In this document: positions 1 to 7,620 of the stretch, piece by piece
How the letters are laid out: each line of letters begins with the position of its first letter
Position numbering within the stretch: the stretch's first letter is position 1
Assembly: GCA_007131435.1 (NCBI GenBank)
Contig: SLQM01000239.1
Coordinates: 1-20,302 of the forward strand
Length of the DNA: 20,302 nucleotides
Source of the DNA: Syntrophomonadaceae bacterium
GTDB lineage: Bacteria > Bacillota > Dethiobacteria > DTU022
Reading direction: 5' to 3'
Made by a program: the position numbers and the translations under genes
Notes under the pieces: generated by a model
What the model was told of the DNA's origin: nothing
Databases searched by the model: none
What the model saw: only the letters and a program-made list of their open reading frames with translations

Positions 1-431
1 ACTATGGGCACTCCACTGCGAACTGCAATTAAAGCAGCTCCGTTATATGCTTTTTGAAGCTCTCCTGTTTTACTGCGAGAGCCCTCCGGGAAAAGGCCAA
101 GCACCTGCTTGTTATTGAGCAGCTGGTAAGCTTTTTTTATTGCACCGTAATCTGCATTTTCCCTGTCAACCGGGAATGCTCCTGCCTGCCTTAAGGCATA
201 TGAGATAAAGGGGTTTTTAAAAAGCTCCTTTTTTGCCATAAATTTAATATCTATACTGCGCGGTAAAGCCACCCCTACTGTTGTCGGATCTTTCCAGTTT
301 ATATGATTAGAACAGATGATAAAAGGTTTTCTCTTAGGGATATTATCGGCGCCATGAATTTTCAAACGATGAAATACTCGCAGATATAAGCTAAAAACAG
401 AACGGCCAAGACTATATAACAACCAGTTCAC
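1..431 (-). CDS. plsC: 1-acyl-sn-glycerol-3-phosphate acyltransferase (PlsC family), C-terminus cut by window edge
   Basis: This reading frame runs off the left edge after about 143 codons. It starts at a GTG (429-431) preceded by an AGGGGA-type ribosome site, 11 nt after the cmk stop. The translation has the glycerolipid acyltransferase HX4D motif (His43 to Asp48 in NHINWKD) and the FPEGSRS motif at about residues 114-120, the usual acyl-acceptor phosphate-binding block. A hydrophobic N-terminal stretch fits membrane association. The family transfers an acyl chain to sn-2 of lysophosphatidate to make phosphatidate at the inner membrane face. The cmk-plsC order is common in Clostridia, where ispH and rpsA often follow, but those would lie outside the window. 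The family is clear; the exact substrate is inferred. Confidence 0.9.
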   Translation of the reverse strand, partial: MNWLLYSLGRSVFSLYLRVFHRLKIHGADNIPKRKPFIICSNHINWKDPTTVGVALPRSIDIKFMAKKELFKNPFISYALRQAGAFPVDRENADYGAIKKAYQLLNNKQVLGLFPEGSRSKTGELQKAYNGAALIAVRSGVPI

Positions 432-442
432 CCGACTTCCCC

Positions 443-1117
443 TTAGCGCAACCTTACGCCTACCTCTTTTACTATTTTATTTACGACCTCTTCGAAGGAC
501 ATATCTGTAGTATCGATTATAATGGCATCCTCAACAACTGTTAGCGGTGAATCATCGCGGCTTGAATCTATTTTATCACGGTTTGCAATATCAGCAGTTA
601 CCTTATCTTCCGCCAACTGCATGCCTTTTTCCAACTGCTCTTTCAGCCTTCTCCTTGACCTTTCTTCCAGCGAAGCATCTAAATAAAATTTAAAATGGGC
701 ATCCGGTATCACTTTCGATGCAATATCTCTGCCTTCCATAATAATTCCACCGGATTCAGATGCTATTTTCTGTTGAATTCCAACCAGGCGCCTTCTGACC
801 AAGGATATACATGACACCGGCGATACCATTGCATTTACATCCGGCTGCCGTATTGCTTCTGTTACATCTTCATCGTCAAGAAAAACTCTTTTTTCTTCAT
901 CCAGCTCTATTTCTGTATTCTTAAGCATTTCTTCAAGAGTCTGCTTATCTTCAATATCTATATTATTTCTGATTACCTTTAAAGTTATCGCCCTGTACAT
1001 TGCACCGGTGTCCAGGTACTTGATATTCAACCTCCTGGCTACTTCTCTAGCTACTGTGCTTTTACCCGCACCTGCAGGGCCATCAATGGCAATTTGGGGA
1101 AAGTTGTTAATAGACAA
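443..1117 (-). CDS. cmk: (d)CMP kinase
   Basis: The product of 224 residues is the usual length for a bacterial cytidylate kinase, which phosphorylates CMP and dCMP with ATP in the cytoplasm for nucleotide supply. It shows the P-loop GPAGAGKST (residues 13-21), the LDTGAMYRA segment after it, and MEGRDIASKVIPDA followed by YLDASLEERSRRR, all typical of Cmk. The start is a TTG (1115-1117) with AGGAG 12 nt upstream; no better start is in frame near the P-loop. It lies between rluB (80-nt gap) and plsC (11-nt gap), the standard clostridial order. Identification is firm; the TTG start with a slightly long spacer is the only uncertain point. Confidence 0.96.
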   Translation of the reverse strand: MSINNFPQIAIDGPAGAGKSTVAREVARRLNIKYLDTGAMYRAITLKVIRNNIDIEDKQTLEEMLKNTEIELDEEKRVFLDDEDVTEAIRQPDVNAMVSPVSCISLVRRRLVGIQQKIASESGGIIMEGRDIASKVIPDAHFKFYLDASLEERSRRRLKEQLEKGMQLAEDKVTADIANRDKIDSSRDDSPLTVVEDAIIIDTTDMSFEEVVNKIVKEVGVRLR

Positions 1118-1171
1118 CGCAGATATTTTCTCCTGTTCTGTGTTTAAGCATAAACTATTTTCTCATTTATA

Positions 1172-1214
1172 GGCTGGTTTGGCAAGTATATGCATATTTA
1201 TAAACCAACCAGCC
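1172..1214 (-). other. inverted repeat spanning the end of rluB and the rluB-cmk gap
   Basis: Perfect 8-bp arms GGCTGGTT (1172-1179) and AACCAGCC (1207-1214) can form a hairpin with a 27-nt AT-rich loop that contains TATGCATATA. In the direction of transcription the first arm lies in the last rluB codons and the second in the intergenic gap. No run of U follows, so it does not look like a standard intrinsic terminator. It could be an attenuating or RNA-processing hairpin, or chance. Confidence 0.3.
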
Positions 1215-1911
1215 GGTATAATTTTTTAATTTCCTTACCTGTTAAGTAGCGGTAATCTCCTCTTTTGATCCCGTCATACCTGAGGCCGGCAAAGCTGACC
1301 CTGTCGAGAGTAATAACCGGATGCCCGATTGCATCACACATTTTCTTTACCTGGCGTTTTTTACCTTCCCTGAGGGTCATCAACAGTGAAGTTGTATTCT
1401 TGTCGCTTTTCAAAATTTTTACATCCGCGGGAGCTGTTTTTTCACCGTCGATCATTAAACCCTTTCTCATTGATTCCAGCGCCTTTTCCCCGGGTTTGCC
1501 TTTTACCTGCACCAGGTATTCCTTATTAATTTTAAAGCGGGGGTGTGTAAGCCGGTAGGCTAACTCTCCGTCATTAGTTAATAATAGTAACCCAGTTGTA
1601 TCATAATCAAGCCTGCCGACCGGATATAGCCTGGTGCTTTCATTTTTTAGCAGCCCTGTTACAGTTGGACGCTGGTGTGTGTCCGTAACTGTTGATATAT
1701 AGCCTCCGGGTTTGTTTAATAATATATATTTCTTTTCTTCTGGCCCATCTATTATTTTGCCGTCCACTTCAACTATGTCTTCTGGATTAACCCTGTGCTC
1801 GGGTTTACTGGCCATTTCGCCATTTACAACCACCCTGCCCTGGCCGATTATTTTTTCAGCCCTGCGGCGCGATGCAACACCGGAAAGTGCCAAATATTTT
1901 GCCAGGCGCAT
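1198..1911 (-). CDS. rluB: 23S rRNA pseudouridine synthase (RsuA/RluB family)
   Basis: The chosen ATG (1909-1911) gives 237 residues and follows a GGGAG site by 6 nt; 1 nt separates it from the scpB stop, so translation is probably coupled. Residues 1-60 are an S4 RNA-binding domain (MRLAKYLALSGVASRRRAEKII). The catalytic domain follows, with YPVGRLDYDTTGLLLLTNDG holding the catalytic Asp102 in GRLD, and a later REGKKRQVKKMCDAIGHPV block typical of the RsuA/RluB/RluE group. The enzyme isomerises uridine in rRNA, probably in 23S helix 89 if it is a true RluB; the site is inferred from context. In spore formers dacB, spmA and spmB commonly lie between scpB and rluB; here they are absent. Confidence 0.95.
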   Translation of the reverse strand: MRLAKYLALSGVASRRRAEKIIGQGRVVVNGEMASKPEHRVNPEDIVEVDGKIIDGPEEKKYILLNKPGGYISTVTDTHQRPTVTGLLKNESTRLYPVGRLDYDTTGLLLLTNDGELAYRLTHPRFKINKEYLVQVKGKPGEKALESMRKGLMIDGEKTAPADVKILKSDKNTTSLLMTLREGKKRQVKKMCDAIGHPVITLDRVSFAGLRYDGIKRGDYRYLTGKEIKKLYRLVGL

Positions 1912-1912
1912 T

Positions 1913-2470
1913 TCAATCTCCCGCTTCCATATTTTCTGTGCCTGCGCTTTCATCTTTCTGATCGAAATCCAATGGTGGCAAATCTTCCAGATCCATGAGA
2001 CCAAAGTATTTAAGAAAATCAGGCGTTGTGCTGTAGAGCAAAGGCCTGCCGGGGCCAACCTTTCTTCCGCTGATCTTGACCAATTTTCTCTTCAACAGGT
2101 TTTCCAAAATATGTTCACAGCGCACACCGCGGATCGATTCAATCTCTATCCTGGTAACCGGCTGTTTATAAGCAATGATAGCCAGTGCCTCAAGCGCTGC
2201 ATTAGATAAATTACTGGAAACATCTTCACTAAAGGCGCGCTCCAGCACGGGAGCTAGTTCCGGCTTGGTTCCCATCTGGTATCCACCGGCCACTTCAAAT
2301 ATTTGCAGCCCCCTGCCCGGTTTGTCAAAGTCGTCCTTCAGTTCCCGGATCAATTTTTCAACTTCTTGATCGCTAACTGCCAGCACAGCGGCTATCCGGT
2401 TAACGCCAACCTGCTCTTCACTTAAAAACAATATCGCCTCTATAGCTTTTTTATGTTCCTGATTATTCAC
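1913..2470 (-). CDS. scpB: segregation and condensation protein B
   Basis: ScpB is the winged-helix (kite) subunit of the bacterial SMC condensin, dimerising on the ScpA kleisin during chromosome segregation. The open frame extends further upstream inside scpA, but the GTG at 2468-2470 is chosen because an exact AGGAGG (2480-2485) lies 9 nt before it and because the family's N-terminus begins there (NQEHKKAIEAILFLSEE). This gives 185 residues, the normal size. ALEALAIIAYKQPVTRIEIESIRGV and the GRPLLYSTTPDFLKYFGL region are characteristic. The GTG start overlaps the scpA stop by 8 nt (GTGAATAA), implying coupled synthesis of the two partners. The acidic C-terminal tail is usual. Confidence 0.95.
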   Translation of the reverse strand: MNNQEHKKAIEAILFLSEEQVGVNRIAAVLAVSDQEVEKLIRELKDDFDKPGRGLQIFEVAGGYQMGTKPELAPVLERAFSEDVSSNLSNAALEALAIIAYKQPVTRIEIESIRGVRCEHILENLLKRKLVKISGRKVGPGRPLLYSTTPDFLKYFGLMDLEDLPPLDFDQKDESAGTENMEAGD

Positions 2471-3251
2471 TTCTTTCACCCTCCTGCAACATTTCTTCCC
2501 GCAATTTAACCAGGATTGGGCCAAATAAAGAGTCCTGCAGCAAACTGACTTTTCGCTGCCTGGCCATTTCCAGCAGCGCGATAAAAGTAATAATGACTTC
2601 CCACAGCCCTTCACCGCTGATGAAATCTTTCATTGGCATCGGCCTTTGGTTTTTTATTAACAGTGAGTGTATGTAATGCGATTTTTCCGCCAGGATAAAG
2701 TCCTCGACTACATTAAAGGCAGGGACACTTGCGTCTGCAAGCGTAGCTTCAAAAAACCTGTGCATAATGTCATTTAGGTGATTGGCGCCTTCCCAGATGG
2801 TATATACTGATTCCTGGCGGGTCATTACCATGATTTTCTGGCCACCGGTTGAGCGCAGGAATACCTTTTGCTGTTCTTCTTCCTTCTGCCTCATATATAC
2901 CGCAAGATCTTTAAACAACCTGTATTCTTCCAACCGTTGAAACAGCTCTTCGGCAGTATTAATTTCAAATAGTTCATCATCTTCTTCGTCCTCGTTTCTC
3001 GGTGGGCGGGGAAGAAGAAGCTTTGATTTTAGGCGGAGCAGCGTAGCAGCCATTACTAAAAATTCACTGGCAATATCAAGATTTAGCTCCTTCATTGATT
3101 GCAGGTAAGCAAGATATTGATCAGTAATATCAGCTATAGATATAGACCAGATATCGAGTTCTGCTTTTTTTACCAGGTGGAATAAAAGATCAAAAGGCCC
3201 TTCAAACGCAGGAAGCTTAATCTTGTATTCAGCTGTTTCCTCCATTTGCAT
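2463..3251 (-). CDS. scpA: segregation and condensation protein A (kleisin)
   Basis: The 262-residue product is the kleisin that bridges the SMC dimer heads and recruits ScpB in the condensin complex on the nucleoid. It begins with the hallmark YKIKLPAFEGPFDLLFHLVKKAELDI (residues 9-34), then the helical SMC-neck-binding region (AATLLRLKSKLLLPRP) and an acidic linker, and ends in the winged-helix domain that contacts the SMC cap (FIALLEMARQRKVSLLQDSLFGPI). The ATG at 3249-3251 has a GAGG 7 nt upstream, lying inside the trpS stop region; the second ATG two codons later is an alternative. It lies 4 nt after trpS and overlaps scpB by 8 nt. Confidence 0.96.
   Translation of the reverse strand: MQMEETAEYKIKLPAFEGPFDLLFHLVKKAELDIWSISIADITDQYLAYLQSMKELNLDIASEFLVMAATLLRLKSKLLLPRPPRNEDEEDDELFEINTAEELFQRLEEYRLFKDLAVYMRQKEEEQQKVFLRSTGGQKIMVMTRQESVYTIWEGANHLNDIMHRFFEATLADASVPAFNVVEDFILAEKSHYIHSLLIKNQRPMPMKDFISGEGLWEVIITFIALLEMARQRKVSLLQDSLFGPILVKLREEMLQEGERSE
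2480..2485 (-). promoter_or_regulatory. ribosome binding site that fixes the scpB start
   Basis: An exact AGGAGG on the minus strand, inside the last codons of scpA, sits 9 nt before the GTG at 2470. It sits 0 nt before another in-frame GTG at 2479, which is therefore too close to be the start. Confidence 0.7.
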
Positions 3252-3255
3252 TCAT

Positions 3256-4242
3256 CTACCTCAAGCCGATTTTTCTATATATTTTCTGCAGTTTCCTCTC
3301 GGCATAACTTTCGGCGCGCTCAGCGCCCCTCTCCAGCATGCTGTCCAGGTAACCTTTTTCACCGGTTAGTTCTTTATATCGTTCCTGCAGCGGTTTTAAA
3401 CTTTCTATAACAACTTCAGCAAGCTCTTCTTTTAAGTCTTTGTAACTTTTATCAGCAAAATAATTTTCTACTGATTCTTTCTCTTTGCCGGTTAATAACT
3501 GGTAAATAGTCAAGAGGTTATTAATGCCCGGCCTGCTTTCATCAAAACGGATTTCTTTTAAGGAATCCGTTGTAGCTTTCTTAATTTTAGACCTGATCCG
3601 GTCTGGAGGATCAAGCAGGAATATAGCGTCATCCAGTTTTTCCTCACTCTTGCTCATCTTCTTTTCCGGGTTTGTCAAACCCATAACCCTGCCGCCTACC
3701 GGGGGGATAAAGGCTTCAGGGAGGGTAAACACATCCCCGTAGCGGAAATTAAAACGCTGCGCAATATCCCGGCACAGCTCAACATGCTGTTTTTGATCCT
3801 CTCCGACAGGAACAAGATGCGTATCATAAAGCAGTATGTCTGCTGCCTGCAGCACGGGGTAGTCAAACAAGCCGACACTTACTTCTTCCTTATGCTGATC
3901 AGATTTCTCCTTGAACTGGGTCATGCGGTGCAGCCAGCCCATGGGAGTTATACAGTTTAAAATCCAGGCCAACTCCGAGTGCGCCCTTACGTGGGACTGA
4001 ACATATACGACTGACCTTTCCTCCCTTATACCGGCAGCAAACAGCAGCCCGGCAACTTCTCGTACGGCAGCTCTTAATTGTTTGGGCTCCTGGTAGACAG
4101 TTATGGTATGCAGATCAACCACGCAAAAATAGTTATCATATTCTTCCTGCATTTTAACCCAGTTGCTTACAGCTCCCAGGTAATTGCCCAGGTGCAGGCT
4201 GCCGGACGCCTGAATTCCCGAAAACACTCTTTTTTTATCCAT
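3256..4242 (-). CDS. trpS: tryptophanyl-tRNA synthetase
   Basis: This class Ic aminoacyl-tRNA synthetase charges tRNA-Trp with tryptophan in the cytoplasm. From the ATG at 4240-4242 it is 328 residues, the family norm. The N-terminus DKKRVFSGIQASGSLHLGNYLG holds the HIGH-type motif (HLGN), and the KMSKS loop is intact in KKMSKSEEKLDD. Between them are the conserved YPVLQAADILLYD and PVGEDQKQHVEL blocks. An upstream ATG (4251) is in frame but is only 4 nt from the GAGAGGG ribosome site, whereas 4242 is 9 nt away. It lies between the M50 protease and scpA. No T-box leader is visible in the 33-nt upstream gap, so it is not regulated separately there. Confidence 0.97.
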   Translation of the reverse strand: MDKKRVFSGIQASGSLHLGNYLGAVSNWVKMQEEYDNYFCVVDLHTITVYQEPKQLRAAVREVAGLLFAAGIREERSVVYVQSHVRAHSELAWILNCITPMGWLHRMTQFKEKSDQHKEEVSVGLFDYPVLQAADILLYDTHLVPVGEDQKQHVELCRDIAQRFNFRYGDVFTLPEAFIPPVGGRVMGLTNPEKKMSKSEEKLDDAIFLLDPPDRIRSKIKKATTDSLKEIRFDESRPGINNLLTIYQLLTGKEKESVENYFADKSYKDLKEELAEVVIESLKPLQERYKELTGEKGYLDSMLERGAERAESYAERKLQKIYRKIGLR

Positions 4243-4275
4243 TGCATACAACCCTCTCTGTTCTAATTGCCGCAG

Positions 4276-4923
4276 TTAGATTCCCGGAAGCAAACCAATT
4301 ACCAGCTGGTAAAAAGAAAGTATCAAACTGGCGGCGGGCACGATAATAGTTCCCAGTACACCTGTTATAATCAGGCCAATCAAAATAAAAGGTGCATAAC
4401 GTTCAAGCTGCTGGTAAAGGCCCAGGTGTTGATCAGAGATAAATGACATCAAAATTTTTGAACCATCCAGCGGGGGAATTGGTAATAAGTTAAAGAGGGC
4501 GATATACACATTTATAATAATTAGCTGCTGAAAAAAACGGAAAAGAAGCCCTCCAAACTCAATTAACCCTCCATTAAAAAGTATGGTAAATATTAAAAGG
4601 CTGAAAAACCCCACAATGAAATTAGAAAGCGGGCCGGCAAATGAAACCCAGCGCAGTCCCCGCCGGTAATTGTTAAAGTTATAGGGGTTAATCGGAACAG
4701 GCTTGGCCCATCCAAAGCCAACAAGCAGGATCATCAGTGACCCGATTGGGTCGAGGTGATATATGGGGTTAAGGTTCATTCTTCCCTGTTTTTCAGCAGT
4801 GGCGTCACCAAACTGAAAAGCCATGCGGGCGTGGGCATATTCATGAACCGTGATTACTATTAGCAGCACCGGAATACGCAGCGCAATTGTAACAAGATCC
4901 TGGTTAAATAAAATATTATTCAT
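4276..4923 (-). CDS. M50-family (site-2-protease-like) membrane metalloprotease
   Basis: The product of 215 residues is a hydrophobic polytopic protein of the YwhC/YdjP-like short S2P group, with no PDZ domain. The zinc motif HEYAH (residues 27-31) lies in the first membrane helix. The third-ligand motif is NLLPIPPLDG (145-154), with Asp153 as the likely ligand. GWAKPVPINPYNFNNYRRG and SFAGPLSNF between them are typical of the group. Such enzymes cut substrates within or near the membrane, but the substrate of this short class is generally unknown. Its ATG overlaps the end of the preceding gene by 8 nt (ATGAATAA), and the AGGGAGG just before it acts as the ribosome site. The location next to trpS and scpA is conserved in Clostridia. 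Confidence 0.92.
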   Translation of the reverse strand: MNNILFNQDLVTIALRIPVLLIVITVHEYAHARMAFQFGDATAEKQGRMNLNPIYHLDPIGSLMILLVGFGWAKPVPINPYNFNNYRRGLRWVSFAGPLSNFIVGFFSLLIFTILFNGGLIEFGGLLFRFFQQLIIINVYIALFNLLPIPPLDGSKILMSFISDQHLGLYQQLERYAPFILIGLIITGVLGTIIVPAASLILSFYQLVIGLLPGI

Positions 4924-7597
4924 CCTCCCTTTTATCTTTTTTCTCTTTTTCGAGATATTCTAAAACATAATCAATTTCTTCATGCGGTGTCCGGACATCA
5001 CCGTTTAAAACTGCCTGTTTAAGATTATCAATAATTTTTTTGTATTGAGGCCCGGGTTTTATACCCAATTTTTTTAGGTCTTCACCTCTTGTCCTCGGGC
5101 GGACGTATCGCAACCCATCCATGTATAGCTTCAGGTAATCCCTGATCTTTTTCTTATCTGCCATGGCATGAACTGTAATAATAGCTTCCAGCGGAAGCGG
5201 ATCCAGGTAGGCAACTACCTCGCTTGGGTTTAGCTCGTTTTTACCAAGCTTATTAAGCAACTCAGGAGCCTCACTACATGTTGTTTCCAAAGTGCCCGCT
5301 CTTTCACGAGACAAGTTCAACTTTTTTATTATAGCAGACAGTTCAGAAGAATCCAATCCGATATAGAGCCCTGACAGGTAAGCCAGTTCTTTATCAGGTT
5401 CCCTGTCCCAATTTCTGGTTTCACTCCACTTTATTACTTCTTCTATTTCACTTAAAAGTTTCCATGTTTCCTGTTCAGTTTTTGCATCCGGGTATAAATA
5501 AGGCATTAAACCAAGCCAGTCAAATCGAAGCAGGATGTTAAGTGGTGAAGGCTCTTTATAAATCAGCTTTAATTCATGGTTCAAACGCTGCCTGCTCAGC
5601 CTTGAAAGCATCCGATCTTCAACAGCCTTTTCAATCAAATTTAAAGTTTTTGATTCAATTGTAAAATCATAGCGCTGTTCAAAGCGTATCGCCCTTAAAA
5701 TGCGTAAAGGATCATCAATAAAGCTTTTCTGGTAGAGAACCCTTATCTTACGCTGCTCTATATCTTCCCTGCCATTAAAGAAATCGTAGAGTTTACCATA
5801 TTTTTTCTTTTCCAGGGAGCAGGCCATTGTATTTATGGTAAAGTCTCTCCTGAAAAGATCGTTTTTTAAAGTCGAACGTTCAACTCTCGGCAGAGCTGCC
5901 GGAGATGTATAAAACTCTTTACGGGCAGTAACAAAATCTAAACGCAAGCCTTCCTTCAGGTAAAGAGATGCTGTTCCAAACTGGTCGTGGTGCCTGACAG
6001 TGCCGCCCAGTTTCTTTCTCAGGCTGAAAGCGAAACTAACGGCATCACCGATAACAACAAGATCAATATCTTTTTGAACCGGGTAATCAAGCAGTAAATC
6101 CCTGATTATACCGCCTACAAGGTAGACCTGTTCATTCACGCTGGCCGCATGTCGGCTGATCTTCAGAAAAAGATAACGAAGGTAATAAGGCAGTTTTCTT
6201 TTCAGTAATGGTAAAAGGTTGCCGTCTTCCTGCTTCTTTATTTCCGTAAGCTCATCTTGACTTTCATCAACTGTTGCGGGAACAACACTTTCACGCTTAA
6301 GATAACGTCCCCGCCGGTCAAAATTACTTAAATGCCTGAGAATATCTGACCTGGTAATAATTCCTTCCAGGTTTCCTTTTTCATCAACAAGGGGCACCCG
6401 GCCGATATTATGCTCAACCATCTGCTTTCTGATTTCAGTTAAAGGTTGGCCTGGCGTTGCAGTAATAATTTCCGTGCTCATAAAGCCTTTAACAGGCGCA
6501 TGATTCAAATCGTTTTTGAAACCCTTTTGCAGGTCCCGCCTTGAAATAATACCAACCAGGCGCCCGTTTTCAACTACGGGACAACCTTTAAAGCTATGCT
6601 CCGCCAGCAAAGCATCAGCTTCGGCAAGGCTGATATCACTTTTTACCGTGAAGACAGGCCTCGATGCAGCTTTGTCCGCAATAATAGCCGGGGGGAGATA
6701 ATACTTTAAGAACTCAACTACCTGTTTTTTAACTTCCCCTGCATTTACTCCTTTAAACTGAGTTGAAACTGCGCTCGGGTAACCCCTTGCATTGAAGGGT
6801 GCAAGCAGTTCGTTTAGGTTAAGATCTTCGTCCTTCGATCGGGCAGCGAGGTAAATGCTTTCAGTCATCTGGATTATGGCAATAGTAAGGCCTGCATCTT
6901 CTATTTCATCAAGTATTTGCATCAAAGCTGAAGCCCCGACAACATATTCATCCAGCACAGTTGTGCTGATTAATACCCTTCGCTGGTTGATTTCATAAAA
7001 CTCGCTGTTGCGGATCAGCTTTTCAAACAGTTCTTTCTGGGCACTGCTTAAAGGCGATCGCAAATACTCCTGCAAAAGCTTCGGGTTGAGCCCGAGTTCC
7101 CACAGGGAAGCAACCGCGGCAGCATCTTTTTTGGTTGTTATGTCATAGGTCAGGCATCCGGTGTCTTCATATATGCCCAGGGCCATCAATGTGGTTTCAA
7201 ATTCAGTCAGCTTTATATTGCTGTTTTTGATTTCATCAAAAAGGATGGTAGTGGTGGAACCGACAATTTCCTTGACCAGGTGATCTGCAGAAATGTCACC
7301 ATCGCCGTGGTGGTGATCATATATTATTATTTCTTCGGCCCGGTCTAGAAACTTTGTCCAACCTCCGATCCTGTCCCTGCGGTTTGTATCTACTATAACA
7401 ACCCTTTTATAGGTTTCTTCAACATCTCTCGGGTTAGCCAGCGGCAATAGGTCACGGTAGAGGTTAACAAAAGAGCGGACATTAGGATGCACAGGGTCGG
7501 GCATAATGACTGTGCTGCCGGGGAATATTTTTGAAGCAGCAACTACAGCGGCAAGTGAATCAAAGTCGCCGTTTTTATGGGTTATAATTAAACACAT
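4916..7597 (-). CDS. DHH phosphoesterase - CBS pair - tRNA nucleotidyltransferase (CCA/A-adding) fusion
   Basis: The 893-residue product has three parts. Residues 1-300 are a DHH/DHHA1 phosphoesterase: GDFDSLAA (10-17), VVIVDTN (66-72), YDHHHGDGD (93-101), YEDTG (143-147). Residues 315-425 are two CBS domains ending GIISRRDL and GIITRSDIL. Residues 465-893 are a class II nucleotidyltransferase: VYLVGGIIRDLLLDYP, catalytic DID (510-512), RRDFTINTMA, template motif DDPLR (628-632), and a C-terminal EDLKKLGIKPGPQYKKI. The last part adds CCA, or only the terminal A, to tRNA 3' ends. The DHH part may act on short nucleotides or tRNA ends, and CBS domains usually sense adenine nucleotides; both roles are inferred here. 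The DHHA1 glycine-rich motif (normally GGGGH) reads FNARGYPSA. The ATG at 7597 has only a weak AGG upstream. This architecture is known in Clostridia and Aquificae. Confidence 0.93.
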   Translation of the reverse strand: MCLIITHKNGDFDSLAAVVAASKIFPGSTVIMPDPVHPNVRSFVNLYRDLLPLANPRDVEETYKRVVIVDTNRRDRIGGWTKFLDRAEEIIIYDHHHGDGDISADHLVKEIVGSTTTILFDEIKNSNIKLTEFETTLMALGIYEDTGCLTYDITTKKDAAAVASLWELGLNPKLLQEYLRSPLSSAQKELFEKLIRNSEFYEINQRRVLISTTVLDEYVVGASALMQILDEIEDAGLTIAIIQMTESIYLAARSKDEDLNLNELLAPFNARGYPSAVSTQFKGVNAGEVKKQVVEFLKYYLPPAIIADKAASRPVFTVKSDISLAEADALLAEHSFKGCPVVENGRLVGIISRRDLQKGFKNDLNHAPVKGFMSTEIITATPGQPLTEIRKQMVEHNIGRVPLVDEKGNLEGIITRSDILRHLSNFDRRGRYLKRESVVPATVDESQDELTEIKKQEDGNLLPLLKRKLPYYLRYLFLKISRHAASVNEQVYLVGGIIRDLLLDYPVQKDIDLVVIGDAVSFAFSLRKKLGGTVRHHDQFGTASLYLKEGLRLDFVTARKEFYTSPAALPRVERSTLKNDLFRRDFTINTMACSLEKKKYGKLYDFFNGREDIEQRKIRVLYQKSFIDDPLRILRAIRFEQRYDFTIESKTLNLIEKAVEDRMLSRLSRQRLNHELKLIYKEPSPLNILLRFDWLGLMPYLYPDAKTEQETWKLLSEIEEVIKWSETRNWDREPDKELAYLSGLYIGLDSSELSAIIKKLNLSRERAGTLETTCSEAPELLNKLGKNELNPSEVVAYLDPLPLEAIITVHAMADKKKIRDYLKLYMDGLRYVRPRTRGEDLKKLGIKPGPQYKKIIDNLKQAVLNGDVRTPHEEIDYVLEYLEKEKKDKREDE

Positions 7598-7620
7598 GAA
7601 AAAACCTGCTTTCTAGAATA

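Noticed and set aside
2470..2614. Upstream extension of the scpB frame into scpA
   Set aside because: The extension lies entirely within conserved scpA coding sequence, encodes nothing like the ScpB N-terminus, and the AGGAGG before 2470 fixes a later start.
4243..4275. Possible T-box leader for trpS
   Set aside because: The gap is only 33 nt and the upstream sequence is the M50 protease coding end; there is no room for a T-box.
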